Source of the DNA: Ilex aquifolium
Lineage: Eukaryota > Streptophyta > Magnoliopsida > Aquifoliales > Aquifoliaceae
Direction of reading: 5' to 3'
Length of the DNA stretch: 64,000 nucleotides
Assembly: GCA_951799425.1 (NCBI GenBank)
Contig: OX637410.1
Coordinates: forward strand, 5,208,001 to 5,272,000
Under the pieces are notes generated by a model. The model was given only the letters and a program-made list of their open reading frames with translations, made no database searches and was not told the DNA's origin. Positions 54,924 through 64,000 of the stretch are shown here, one piece after another. Every line of letters begins with the position of its first letter. Position 1 is the first letter of the stretch. Position numbers and translations under genes: made by a program.

Positions 54924-56843
54924 TGATTGAATGAAAACCGTGTTGTATTCCCTAACCCCTAAACATCACCCTCACCCTCAATGTGTGTATGTGGCTTATA
55001 GTGATGGGGGAGTGTCACTCTCCCTCCGGATAATGCAAGAGATATAGGAGCAACAACAAATGTGAATGGAAATGTGGAATGAACAAAATGTATGGAATGA
55101 AATGTGGAATGGAATGCGTGTGAACAAAAGTGCTCCCCAATCGTAAGGAGTCTCTTGTTGTCGGTGTTTTACTTGGAAAAGTATTCCAAGGTCGTCTCCT
55201 CAGGGAAGGAAAGGGAGTTTTGTGAAAGTGATTTTGCAAAAAGAGAAAAGAAAGTATAAAATCTTGTATTTGTGTTTTGTTGAGTTTTGTTCAAAATGAA
55301 AATGCAAGAAAGCAAGTGTTGGCTAATCCAAGAGGTTCATTCCAATGGGAATATCAAGCCAACTCAAAGCCTTCCTCCAATGGTGCCTAGAAGTACGATT
55401 GATTCATGGGAAGCTAGGGATAAAATGGTGAGTATCCAAGCATAAACCGTGACTAGGCCTACGGAATATCAAAGACTCACCAATTTATCCACCCTCAACC
55501 CAATCAAACCGAGCCAACAAACACCGAGAGAAGGAATGAAAGAGAGTTGGAATGGAATCCCCAAATGGAATTCACCCTTGGACTAACCAACTTAAAAGCT
55601 AGCTACTTATGCATAAATGAAAGACAAACATAATGTAAATAGACATATAAAGGAAATGGAGATTAAAGCATGAAACTTAACTTGAAGCAATAAATCTAAA
55701 ACTATGAAGAAAAACATTCAATACCCATTTTAAGAAAAGCTTGAAGTGGAAAGACTCATACAACAATGGTGAAAGCTAGAACATGTAACTAAAGTTGCAA
55801 TGTACTTGAAAGGAATGGGATTAAAGACAATAAATTAAACTTAGAAGATCCTTACAAGAGATTAAAAAAGATTTCTACAACTTGAATGGAGAAGAAAATG
55901 CAAAAACGTCACTATTCATCATCTTCCTCCTTGGAGCTCCAAAAAACTAATCCTAAGCTTAGGTAGCCAACCCCTTTTCTTGTGTGTTGAATGTTGAATG
56001 TATAATGGAGAGTGAGAGCCTCGAATTTCGTCCATGGAGGGTCCCCCTAGGTGTGTGTAGGTCTTACACCAAAGAGGGGCTGAGTTGATTGCCTTGGACA
56101 AGCTAGGACAACACCCCCATGGTAGCCCACTTCCCTCCCATGCCTTCTTCAATGCAAAGCCTCCAAAGTCCTCAAAATGTGTAAGGGAAGCATGTGCTTG
56201 TGTAAGATAATGTTGGGGAGCAAGTGGGAGAAGATTAGGTGGGACCCCCAAGCCGCAAAGTTGAGTTGCAGGCTGTTTTTCGCATTCTGGGCAAGACCTT
56301 CCGGAAGAACGATGACAACCTTCCGGAAGGTTTAACCTACTGGAATCTGGTGACAGCTCTGGACCAATTTTGGTAGAAAAATAATAAATTTTGATCCAAC
56401 CGTTGGATTGATCTGAAATTTTGATACAATAAAAAAGACATCCATATCTACAACTTTCATGTTTTGCACTTTTTCAAATTCGAAGTAGATCATGGCCAAA
56501 ATTTAGAAAAACAGTGGTACAGTGTCAAAATTACGAAATTCCAGTGGGCTAAACCTTCCGGAAGGTCTTCATAAACCTTCCGGAAGGTCTTCATCCAAAA
56601 TGCATTTTTCTTGATTTCTTTACCTTCCAAGCCTCTCAATCCTCATTTCATGAGTCCACCACTTCACCTCACATCCAACATAGTTGCAAAGTCCTAAAAT
56701 CCATCATTTAAGCTATCAAAACATGCAACATCAAAATATCAACATTATTCACAACTTTGGCTAACACTAAGTACTTAAATGCAAAAGTTGAGTTAAAATG
56801 CATATAATGAGGCCATCAAATATGCAATATTTTGCTCTCATCA
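54924..56843 (-). mobile_element. C5: solo LTR of the C family (1920 bp), perfect target duplication
   Basis: It starts TGATTGAATG, ends CTCTCATCA and is flanked by GTACT at 54919-54923 and 56844-56848. It has the standard C landmarks on the reverse strand. Its palindromes are CCTTCCGGAAGG (56319-56330, 56554-56565, 56576-56587 and a partial one at 56297), unlike those in C2, C4 and C7. It inserted at the edge of one of E's own palindromes (AGTACCGGTACT). Confidence 0.9.
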
Positions 56844-56850
56844 GTACTAT

Positions 56851-56948
56851 GTACCGGTACGGTAGGGTACCGGTACTGTGTACCGGTACGCACTTTCCAG
56901 TAGGCAAACCGTACCGGTACGCAGTACCGGTACACAGTGTACCGGTAC
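56851..56948. repeat. GTACCGGTAC palindrome array in E
   Basis: Perfect copies lie at 56851-56860, 56867-56876, 56880-56889, 56911-56920, 56924-56933 and 56939-56948; one more lies at 54913-54922 on the other side of C5. Confidence 0.9.
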
Positions 56949-57233
56949 ACTCTTAAGAATTTTCAGATTTTTAAATTGCTTTACCCTATTTTCGGTCTAT
57001 GCTTTCCTTCCCTCCAATGATGTAAATGGACTATAATGGAGTATAAATCCTGGTATGTTGGATCTTGGTTGAACCCAATGAATAATTGAATCCAGTTTAC
57101 ATTTGTGAGTTATGATCCCAGCTAAGGGGATGCTATCGCCGTGGTGTTGGGTTGAGTGACATCCACGGGAAATTTCGCGGGTTGAAGGATGATCAACGGT
57201 TAATATAGGACCCTCGGAAATTGGGGCGTCACA

Positions 57234-57483
57234 GTTACACTGTGGATTGACTATAGCTACTCCCACGGGTGATTGTGTGACGGCTAGGGTAGTATATAGG
57301 GGGTGCATAGTTAAGGTGGGTAATAGAGAATTACCTGCAGATCTGTTACCTCTTGAATTCTAGGATTTTGATTTGATTTTGGGAATGGATTGGTTGGCTG
57401 CATATCATGCCACTATTGACTATTTTCGTAAAGAGGTAGTGTTTAAAATTTCACATGTTCCTTTGTTTCGGTTCTTTGGAGAG
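57234..57483 (+). pseudogene. D protease, C-terminal part
   Basis: After E the frame reads LTIATPTGDCVTARVVYRGC, then LPADLLPLEF, a stop, and DFDLILGMDWLAAYHATIDY, the C-terminal half of the retropepsin. It completes the part at 52664-52931. Confidence 0.75.
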
Positions 57484-57504
57484 TGACTCCCTGAGCAAAA
57501 GAAT

Positions 57505-58330
57505 TTGATATCTGCAATTAAAGCCAGAAAATTACTCAGGAGAGGATGCTATAGGTACTTGGCTTATGTGAAAGATAATCAGAGAGGTACTCCTGAATTG
57601 AAGAATATTCTTGTGGTTAATGAATTTGCTGATGTGTTTCCTGCAGAGTTGCCAGTTGATCGGGAGGTGGAATTTATTATTGAGCTTGTGCTAGAAACTA
57701 GTCCCATATCCATTACTCCATACAGGATGGCTCCAGCTGAATTGAAGGAGCTAAAGTGCAGTTGCAGGATTTGTTAGATCGGGGATTCATACAATCTAGT
57801 GTATCTCCTTGGGGTGCACCAATATTATTTGTAAAGAAGAAGGATGACACTATGAGGTTATGTATTGATTACAGACAACTGAATTGGGTGACTATCCGGA
57901 ACAAGTATCCATTGCCGCATATAGATGATTTGCTGGACTAGCTACAGGGTGCCCGGGTGTTTTCAAAGATTGATCTTCGGTCAGGTTATCATCAGTTGAA
58001 AGTAAGAGATAGTGATATATCAAAGACTACTTTCCGGACCAGGTATGGACACTATGAGTTTCTGGTGATGCCATTTGGTGTGACTAATGCTCATGCTGTA
58101 TTTATGGATCTGATGAACTGGATATTCCTGCCATATCTTGATGCATTTGTGATAGTGTTCATCGATGATATATTGATATACTCCCGTAATGAAGAGGAGC
58201 ACATACAACATTTGAGGGTGGTATTGTAGACATTGAGGGATAGACAATTATTTGCCAAATTCAGCAAATGTGAGTTTTGGTTGGACAGGGTTGTGTTTTT
58301 GGGGCATGTAGTTTCTGGTGATGGTGTATG
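57505..58330 (+). pseudogene. D reverse transcriptase
   Basis: Successive frames, separated by single stops or a one-base shift near 57765, give [53 protein letters not shown] (first catalytic Asp), [17 protein letters not shown] and the active site FIDDILIYS at about 58160, then [19 protein letters not shown]. Stops lie at about 57940 and 58227. Catalytic residues are kept. Confidence 0.88.
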
Positions 58331-59024
58331 TGTTGATCCAGCTAAGTTTGATACTGTAGTTAACTGGGAGAGACCAAGGATAGTGACAGAGATTCAGAGT
58401 TTTCTAGGATTGGCAGGTTATTACCGGAGGTTTGTACATAATTTTCCCATTATAGCCATGCCTCTGACCCGATTGACTCGAAAGGGTGTGAAGTTTGAGG
58501 GGTCTGATAGATGTGATCAGAGTTTCCAGGAGCTGAAGACTAGATTGACAACTGCACCAGTACTGACCATTCCGTCAGGTAGTGATGGGTTTGTGGTTTA
58601 TAGTGATGCCTCACATCAGGGTTTGGGTTGTGAGTTGATGCAGCACGGTAGAGTGGTAGCTTATGCCTCCAGACAGTTGAAATCACATGAGTGCAATTAT
58701 CCTACCCATGATTTGGAGCTTGTAGCTATTGTATTTGCACGGAGGTTGTGGAGACATTTTCTATATGGGGTTACATGTGAGATTTATACAGATCACCAGA
58801 GTTTGAAATATCTATTTACCCATAAAGAGTTGAACCTGAGGCAACAATGCTGGATTGAGCTTATTAAGGATTATGACTACACTATTCATTGCCAGCCAGG
58901 AAAAACAAATGTTGTGGCAGATGTTTTGAGCCGAAAATCATCAGGTAGATTGGCCAGTTTGCGAGTGATTTGGAGAGGTTTATTTATAGATTTGAAATCT
59001 TTAAGAGTGCAGTTGGGGATATGA
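58331..59024 (+). pseudogene. D RNase H (open stretch, part of the broken pol)
   Basis: A 263-codon frame from 58233 covers the RT connection ([20 protein letters not shown]) and all of RNase [18 protein letters not shown] with the first Asp, [21 protein letters not shown] with the Glu, [11 protein letters not shown] and [12 protein letters not shown]. The domain looks complete. It ends at a stop at 59022. Confidence 0.85.
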
Positions 59025-59054
59025 GAGACTGCAGCTTTACTTACTACACTAACT

Positions 59055-59613
59055 TTGAGACCAGTGCTAGTGGACAGGATCAGAGAGGCACAACAGTTTG
59101 ATCTCCAAATTGAGAGATTGAAGAAAGAGGTGAAGACTGATTTTATTGTTGATAGTGCTGATGTTTTGTTATTTGGTTCTCGGTTATGTGTACCTAACGA
59201 TGCAGGGTTAAAAAGAGAGATTCTAGAGGAAGCGCACAGTTCAACATATGCTATGCATCCAGGTAGTACAAAATTGTATCGTGACCTGATAGAGCATTAT
59301 TGGTGGCCTGGGATGAAACAAGAGATAACTGAGTTTGTGGCTCGATGTTTGGTATGTCAATAGGTGAAGGCTGAGCATCAGAGACTAGCTGAGTTATTAC
59401 AACCTCTACCAATTCCAGAATGGAAATGGGAGCATATCACTATGGATTTTGTGAGTGGTTTGCCCCGTACGCAGAGAGGAAATGAAGCCATTTGGGTGAT
59501 AGTTGATAGATTGACGAAGTCTGCTTATTTTCTAGCCATTAAGATGTCCTATTCTCTTGTCAGGTTAGCTAGATTGTACATTGATGAGATTGTTAGACTA
59601 CATGGTGTACCTG
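59055..59613 (+). pseudogene. D integrase, N-terminal part
   Basis: It has the HHCC domain (HSSTYAMHPGSTKLYRDLIE then CLVCQ), a stop at 59361-59363, then LLQPLPIPEWKWEHITMDF with the first catalytic Asp, and WVIVDRLTKSAYFLAIK. It ends at HGVPV, where element F is inserted, so the second Asp and the Glu lie beyond F and its nested elements. Confidence 0.85.
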
Positions 59614-60262
59614 TGTAACACCCCAAAACACACCCTGGACGGCATTACATTCTAAAACATTCACATCATGAGAGCACTAGAATAATCCATCAATAAATAA
59701 GACTTCATAAAGTCATCCATAAAATTTACAGTATTATCCCAAAAGAATAGACCCATTTTGGCCTTTACATTCCAAAAATCACATAATGTAGCGCAGCGAA
59801 AATAACAAAAGAAAACTAGACCTTACAAGGTTCAAAATGAATATCCTAGTCTAGTACAAAAAGGAAAGGAGGTCGCTCTATGCGTCCACCTCGAGGTCCA
59901 CGTTCCCTTCTACGGGAGCTTCCCAATGTCCCGGCTCGTCAGTTCCGAGCTCCTCCTCTAGACAAAGACCTGAAATATGTTGTTTGTAGGGGGTGAGCAC
60001 GAAGCTCTGTAGCAACATTCCTCCCAAACTCGAACAAGGTTTATAAAAGCATATAAAATGGCCGGTCTCATTTCACAAATAACATATATAATCTTTGAAG
60101 TAAAACATGGACATTTTAGTAGATCTCAAGTTTAAGGAACAACAGTAATTGAATGAATAAGTGAAACCACTATAGAGTTAGCAAACCATTTCCAAATATA
60201 ATCCAATCCACCATACACAGTTTCCAACAATTCTTTCGGTAGGTGGCATACTTTAGGGTAAC
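59614..60262 (-). mobile_element. Element F: start of a chromovirus-type LTR
   Basis: It begins TGTAACACCCC inside D's integrase. The conserved block is recognisable at about 59969-60005 (CCTGAAATATGTTG, then GGGGGTGAGC), in the reverse orientation as in A and B. No gene is seen. It is split at 60262 by C6 and its remainder lies beyond the window. Confidence 0.7.
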
Positions 60263-61571
60263 TGATTGATTGGAAAACGTTGTTGTATCCTAACCTCGTA
60301 ACATCACCCTCACCCTCAATGTGTGTATGGCTTATAGGAATGGGGGAGTGTCACTCTCCCTTCGGATGATGCAAGAAGATAGGAAACAACAACAAAATGG
60401 ATGTAAATGTGGAATGAACAAAATGTATGGAATGAAATGTGGAATGGAATGCGTGTAAACAAAAGTGCTCCCCAATCGTAAGGAGTCTTTCGTTGTCGGT
60501 GTTTTACTTGGAAGAGTATTCCAAGGTCGTCTCCTCAGGGAAGGAAAGGGAGTTTTGTGAAAGTGATTTTGCAAAAGTGAAAAGAAAATATAAAATCTTT
60601 TGTTTGAGTTTTGTGTTTGGTTTGTAAATGAAAATGCAAATAAAGCAAGTGTTGGCTAATCCAAAGGGTTCATTCCAATGGGAATACCAAATCAACTCAA
60701 AGCCTTCCTCCGATTGAGCATGAATGAACGATTGATTCGGGGGAAGCTAGGGACGAGATTGGTGAGTATCTAAGCATAAACCGTGACTAGGCCTACGGAA
60801 TATCAAAGGCTCACCAACTCATCCACTCTCAACCCCGTCAAACCGAACCATTTGACTCTAAAGGGAGGAATGAAGAAGAGTTCAAAATGGTATTCCCAAG
60901 AGGAATTTTCCCTTGGATTAACCAACTTAAATCCTAGCTACTCATATTAACAATGCAAGACAAGCATAAATGAAATGGACATGGAAGGGAAATGGAGCAT
61001 GGAACTTAACTTACAACAAGAAATCTAAAGCTATGAAGGAAAAATATGCAATACCCAATATAAAAGCTTGAAATGAAGAAAACTTAAATAACAATGGTGA
61101 AATGAAGAACATGAAAGTAAACTTGCAATAAACTTGAAAGGAATGACATTAAAGATAATAAATGAAGCTTACAAGATTCTTACATTAAACTACAAGTGAA
61201 AGAGTGGAAGAAAAATGCAAAAACGTCACTTTGAGCACTATTCATCATCTTCCCTCTTGGAGCTTTCTATATCTAATCCTAAGCTTAGGTAGCCAACCCC
61301 TTACAAATGAATGGAATGCTGAATATAATGGTGTGAGAGAGTTGCATTTTTGTCCATGAGGCTCCCCCCTAGCTGTGTGTACGAGCTCCCATCAAGAGAG
61401 GGCTCCATGGATGGCTTTGACAGGCTAGGAGATCATAGCCTGGGCAGCCCACTTCCCCCCATTCCTCCTTTAATGCATTGGCCTTTAAAGTCTTCCACTT
61501 GAGTGTAGGAGGCCTGTAAATGTGTAAGGAAATGTTGGGATAGGCGTGAGAGAAGTGTAGGTGGGACCCCC
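60263..61571 (-). mobile_element. C6: C-family LTR, first part (reverse orientation)
   Basis: It starts TGATTGATTGG and follows C5 motif by motif (GTGTCACTC 60347, CTCCCCAATCG 60468, CCTAAGCTTAGG 61278-61289) to GTGGGACCCCC, where C7 begins in the opposite orientation. The five bases before it are GTAAC (60258-60262), which should reappear beyond the window. Confidence 0.8.
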
Positions 61572-63438
61572 TGATGAGCACATAATATTGCATATTTGAA
61601 GGGCTCATTACATGCATTTTAACTCAACTTTTGCATTTAAGTGCTTAGAAGTTAGCCGTTTTGAACTATAATGTTGATATTTTGATGTTGCAACCTTTTA
61701 TAGCTTAAATGATTGATTTTAGGACATTGCAACCTTGATGGATGTGTGGTGAAGGCATGGACACAATACATGAAGAATTGGAGGCTTAAAAGTGAAGAAA
61801 TCAAGAAGGCATTGGTGCTTGGGAACAAGGGCACCAGCTGCAGCAACAATTGGAAGCACTGCCTCTGAATTTCTCCATTTTGACCATGATCTACTCAGAA
61901 TTTGGAAAAGTTCAAAACATGAAAGTTGTAGATATGGGTGTCTTCTGTTTGGTGTCAAAATTTCAGCCCAATCCAACGGTTAGATCAAGAGTTATGACGA
62001 TTATACCGAAGGTGGTCCAGTGCAGAAAAACAGTACCGGTACCTAGTACCGGTACTCCGGACCTTCTGGTCGCGAAAACAGCCTGTAACTCAACTTTGAG
62101 GCTTGGGGGTCCCACCTACACTTCTCCCACGCCTATCCCAACATTTCCTTACACATTTGCAGGTCTCTTACACATTTTGGGAAGACTTTTGAGGCTTGGC
62201 ATTCAAGGAGGAAGAGAGAGAAATGGGCTGCCATGTGGGTTGCAGGCTAGCCTGTCCAAGGTTTCAACTCAGCCCCTCTTTGGTGTAAGACCTGCACACA
62301 CCTAGGGGGACCCTCCATGGACGAAATTCAAGGCTCTCACTCTCCATTATATTCAGCATTACATACACATTGTAGAGAGTTGGCTACCTAAGTTTAGGAG
62401 TAGATATAGAGAGAGAGTTCCAAGGAGGAAGAAGATGAATAGTAATTTTCGTTTTTGCATTTCCTTTCCATTGCAAGTGCTGTAAGCTTTAAACTTCTTG
62501 TATTCCTTAATCCTTGCACTTTAATCTCATCTATTTCAAGTTCATTGCAAGTTTAATCCTTTGTTCTAGCTTTCACCATTTATGTTTTCAAGTTCTTTAA
62601 TTTTCAAGTTTTACATTTGGGTATTTGTTTCAATATGTGTATTATGTTCATGAATGTCATTTCTCTTTCACCTTAGCTCTTTTCTTGCAATTTCTACAAG
62701 TTCAAATCTCCATTTCTCTTCCATGTCCATTTACATTATGCTTGTCTTTCATTTTTGTGTATGATTAGCTAGGATTTAAGTTGGTTAATCCAAGGGAAAA
62801 TTCCTTTTGGGGATTCAATTTCAACTCTTCTTCATTCCTCCCTTTAGAGTCAAATGGTTCGGTTTGACGGGGTTGAGAGTGGATGAGTTGGTGAGCCTTT
62901 GATATTCCGTAGGCCTAGTCACGGTTTATGCTTAGATTACTCACCAATCTCGTCCCTAGCTTCCCCCGAATCAATCGTTCATTCATGCTTAATCGGAGGA
63001 AGGCTTTGAGTTGGCTTGACATTCCCATTGGAGTGAACCTTTGTGGTTAATCAACACTTGCTTTATTTGCATTTTCATTCACAAACCAAATACAAAACTC
63101 AAATACAAGATTTTACACTTTCTTTTCACTTTTGCAAAATCACTTTCACAAAACTCCCTTTCATTCCCTGAGGAGACGACCTTGGAATACTCTTCCAAGT
63201 AAAACACCGACAACGAAAGACTCCTTGCGATTGGGGAGCACTTTTGTGCACACCGCATCTCATTCCATCTATTTTGTTCATCACATTTCCATTCCCACCA
63301 TTTGTTTGTTGTTTCCTATCTTCTTGCGTCATCCGGAGGGAGAGTGACACTCCCCCATCACTATAAGCCATACACACACATTGAGGGTGAGGGTGATGTT
63401 ACGAGGTTAGGATATAACAACGCATTTCCAATCAATCA
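61572..63438 (+). mobile_element. C7 5' LTR (1867 bp)
   Basis: It runs from TGATGAGCACATAATATTGC to ATCAATCA. It has the ATGAAAGTTGTAGAT block (61919), palindromes GTACCGGTAC at 62033-62042 and 62046-62055, the diverged CCTAAGTTTAGG (62386-62397) and GGAGACGACCTTGG (63172). The LTR is followed at once by a primer site, so this is the 5' LTR of an element that continues past the window. Confidence 0.88.
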
Positions 63439-63441
63439 TTT

Positions 63442-63461
63442 TGGCGCCGTTGCCGGGGAAG
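63442..63461 (+). other. C7 primer-binding site (TGGCGCC type)
   Basis: TGGCGCCGTTGCCGGGGAAG starts three bases after the LTR. It differs from G's site at one base in the first 19, so both use the same tRNA. Confidence 0.88.
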
Positions 63462-63570
63462 GTTAAGCGTCGAGTTCGAGGGTGATTTTGGGACGGCATA
63501 AGGTAAGTCTTGTGATTTTCATCACGGGCCAAGGTATGTCGTCTAACTTGTAAATATTTTGTTTTATATA

Positions 63571-64000
63571 ATGTCTTATAATTATTATGGAAATGTATCA
63601 AATGCCCCTTATTATGAAAATGTGTGTGAGATTTGTGATGACCTTGGGCTCATCTCTTGTATGTGCCAAATAAATTATCCGGTTCAAGATTTTGCATGCG
63701 AAAACTTTTACCCCAACCATTATGTTTCACCGAGTTATCCGAGTTATGGTTGGGAGAATGAACCGTATAATTTTCCATCCAATCTCACACCACCAAATGA
63801 ATTTTCCCAATATCCAACATGCGGGAACTCAACCGAAGAAGAATTGGAAAATATTTTGTGCGATTTTATGCAATACCAAATGGAATTCAATGCCCAAATA
63901 ACCCAACAACTTGATACATTGACTAATGCTATTATTGCTATGGATGAAGAACAACATTTGGAGCATAGTCAATGTATTGAGGATGATCATACCAATGAAA
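63571..64000 (+). CDS. C7 Gag-derived ORF, open to the window end
   Basis: From ATG 63571 the frame stays open for 143 codons. It starts MSYNYYGNVSNAPYYENVCE and has C-x2-C (CEIC) with two further cysteines where Athila Gag has its zinc knuckle, so the knuckle is altered. It continues with a Tyr/Asn/Pro-rich stretch, then EEELENILCDFMQYQMEFN, which aligns with LEDTLNQFMQSQMN of G's Gag, and EQHLEHSQCIEDDH shared with C1. There is no capsid domain upstream. The family's single ORF is thus a piece of gag. Function unknown. Confidence 0.65.
   Translation, partial: MSYNYYGNVSNAPYYENVCEICDDLGLISCMCQINYPVQDFACENFYPNHYVSPSYPSYGWENEPYNFPSNLTPPNEFSQYPTCGNSTEEELENILCDFMQYQMEFNAQITQQLDTLTNAIIAMDEEQHLEHSQCIEDDHTNE

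Larger units (their letters stand above)
52932..57233 (+). mobile_element. Element E: solo chromovirus LTR, split by C5
   Basis: It runs from TGTAAAACCCGGG to GGGGCGTCACA and aligns with the reverse complement of the A LTR over both ends, with the CGTTGGATTCGT.TCGCGAAATCTAG phrase at 53051-53075. It is flanked by GTTAG (52927-52931) and GTTAC (57234-57238). No internal region remains, so it is a solo LTR. It holds a core promoter (53321-53361), the conserved block (54585-54690) and at least seven GTACCGGTAC palindromes, which C5 splits into 54913-54922 and 56851-56948. Confidence 0.85.
46896..59613 (+). mobile_element. Element D: chromovirus-type retrotransposon on the plus strand, several times interrupted
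   Basis: The order is 5' LTR (46896 to about 49472), primer site (49481), gag, zinc knuckle, protease, RT, RNase H, integrase. It is interrupted by C4, by E with C5 inside, and by F, which cuts the integrase before its second catalytic Asp. The rest, including the 3' LTR, must lie beyond the window. Each gene has a few stops, but fewer than in A or B. The RT is most similar to those of A and B. Confidence 0.85.

Overview
The window looks like plant nuclear DNA, most likely from an angiosperm and probably a eudicot. It is AT-rich and every recognisable coding segment comes from plant LTR retrotransposons (Ty3/gypsy chromoviruses and an Athila-type element), a small CACTA transposon or a tRNA-derived SINE. 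I found no host gene, no rRNA and no functional tRNA gene. The species cannot be named from the sequence.

Layout. I use letters for the elements. H (1-2026) is a chromovirus-type LTR cut by the window edge. B (3770-43688, minus strand) is an old chromovirus. Its 3' LTR (3770-20434) is split by element A (4032-16876, minus, TSD TAACT) and by a solo LTR, C2 (17352-18924). A is itself split by C1 (11720-16097). B's RT gene is split by G (22994-37136, minus, TSD GACAT), a young, nearly complete Athila-type element with two equal 1953-bp LTRs. B's 5' LTR (39941-43688) is split by a 1548-bp CACTA element (40532-42079, TSD ATT), which contains a SINE (40924-41037, TSD ATACAACT). B itself probably sits in the LTR of a decayed C-family element, C3 (about 2700-3769 plus 43689-46895).

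D (46896-59613, plus strand) is a third chromovirus, split by C4 (solo LTR, 50441-52339), by E (solo LTR, 52932-57233, which contains solo LTR C5 at 54924-56843, TSD GTACT) and by F (LTR from 59614). F is split by C6 (60263-61571), and C6 by C7 (61572 to the window end), whose 5' LTR, primer site and the start of its reading frame are present.

How the parts relate. A, B, D, E, F and H share a chromovirus LTR architecture, and A, B and D have an initiator-tRNA-Met-type primer site. G has a TGGCGCC-type primer site, a gag-pro-pol frame interrupted by only two stops, a 114-aa cysteine/histidine protein, an extra ORF3 and a long 3' noncoding region. The C family has the same primer-site type, PPT and 3' noncoding region as G, but its only visible frame resembles the zinc-knuckle/linker part of G's Gag. 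It therefore looks like a non-autonomous family that uses Athila-type proteins.

The most unusual feature is that these LTRs carry clusters of short perfect palindromes. Their sequence is uniform within a copy but differs between families and even between C-family copies, while the flanking DNA stays alignable. A second set of inverted repeats, again of different sequence in different families, lies just downstream of the TATA box in A, B, E and H.
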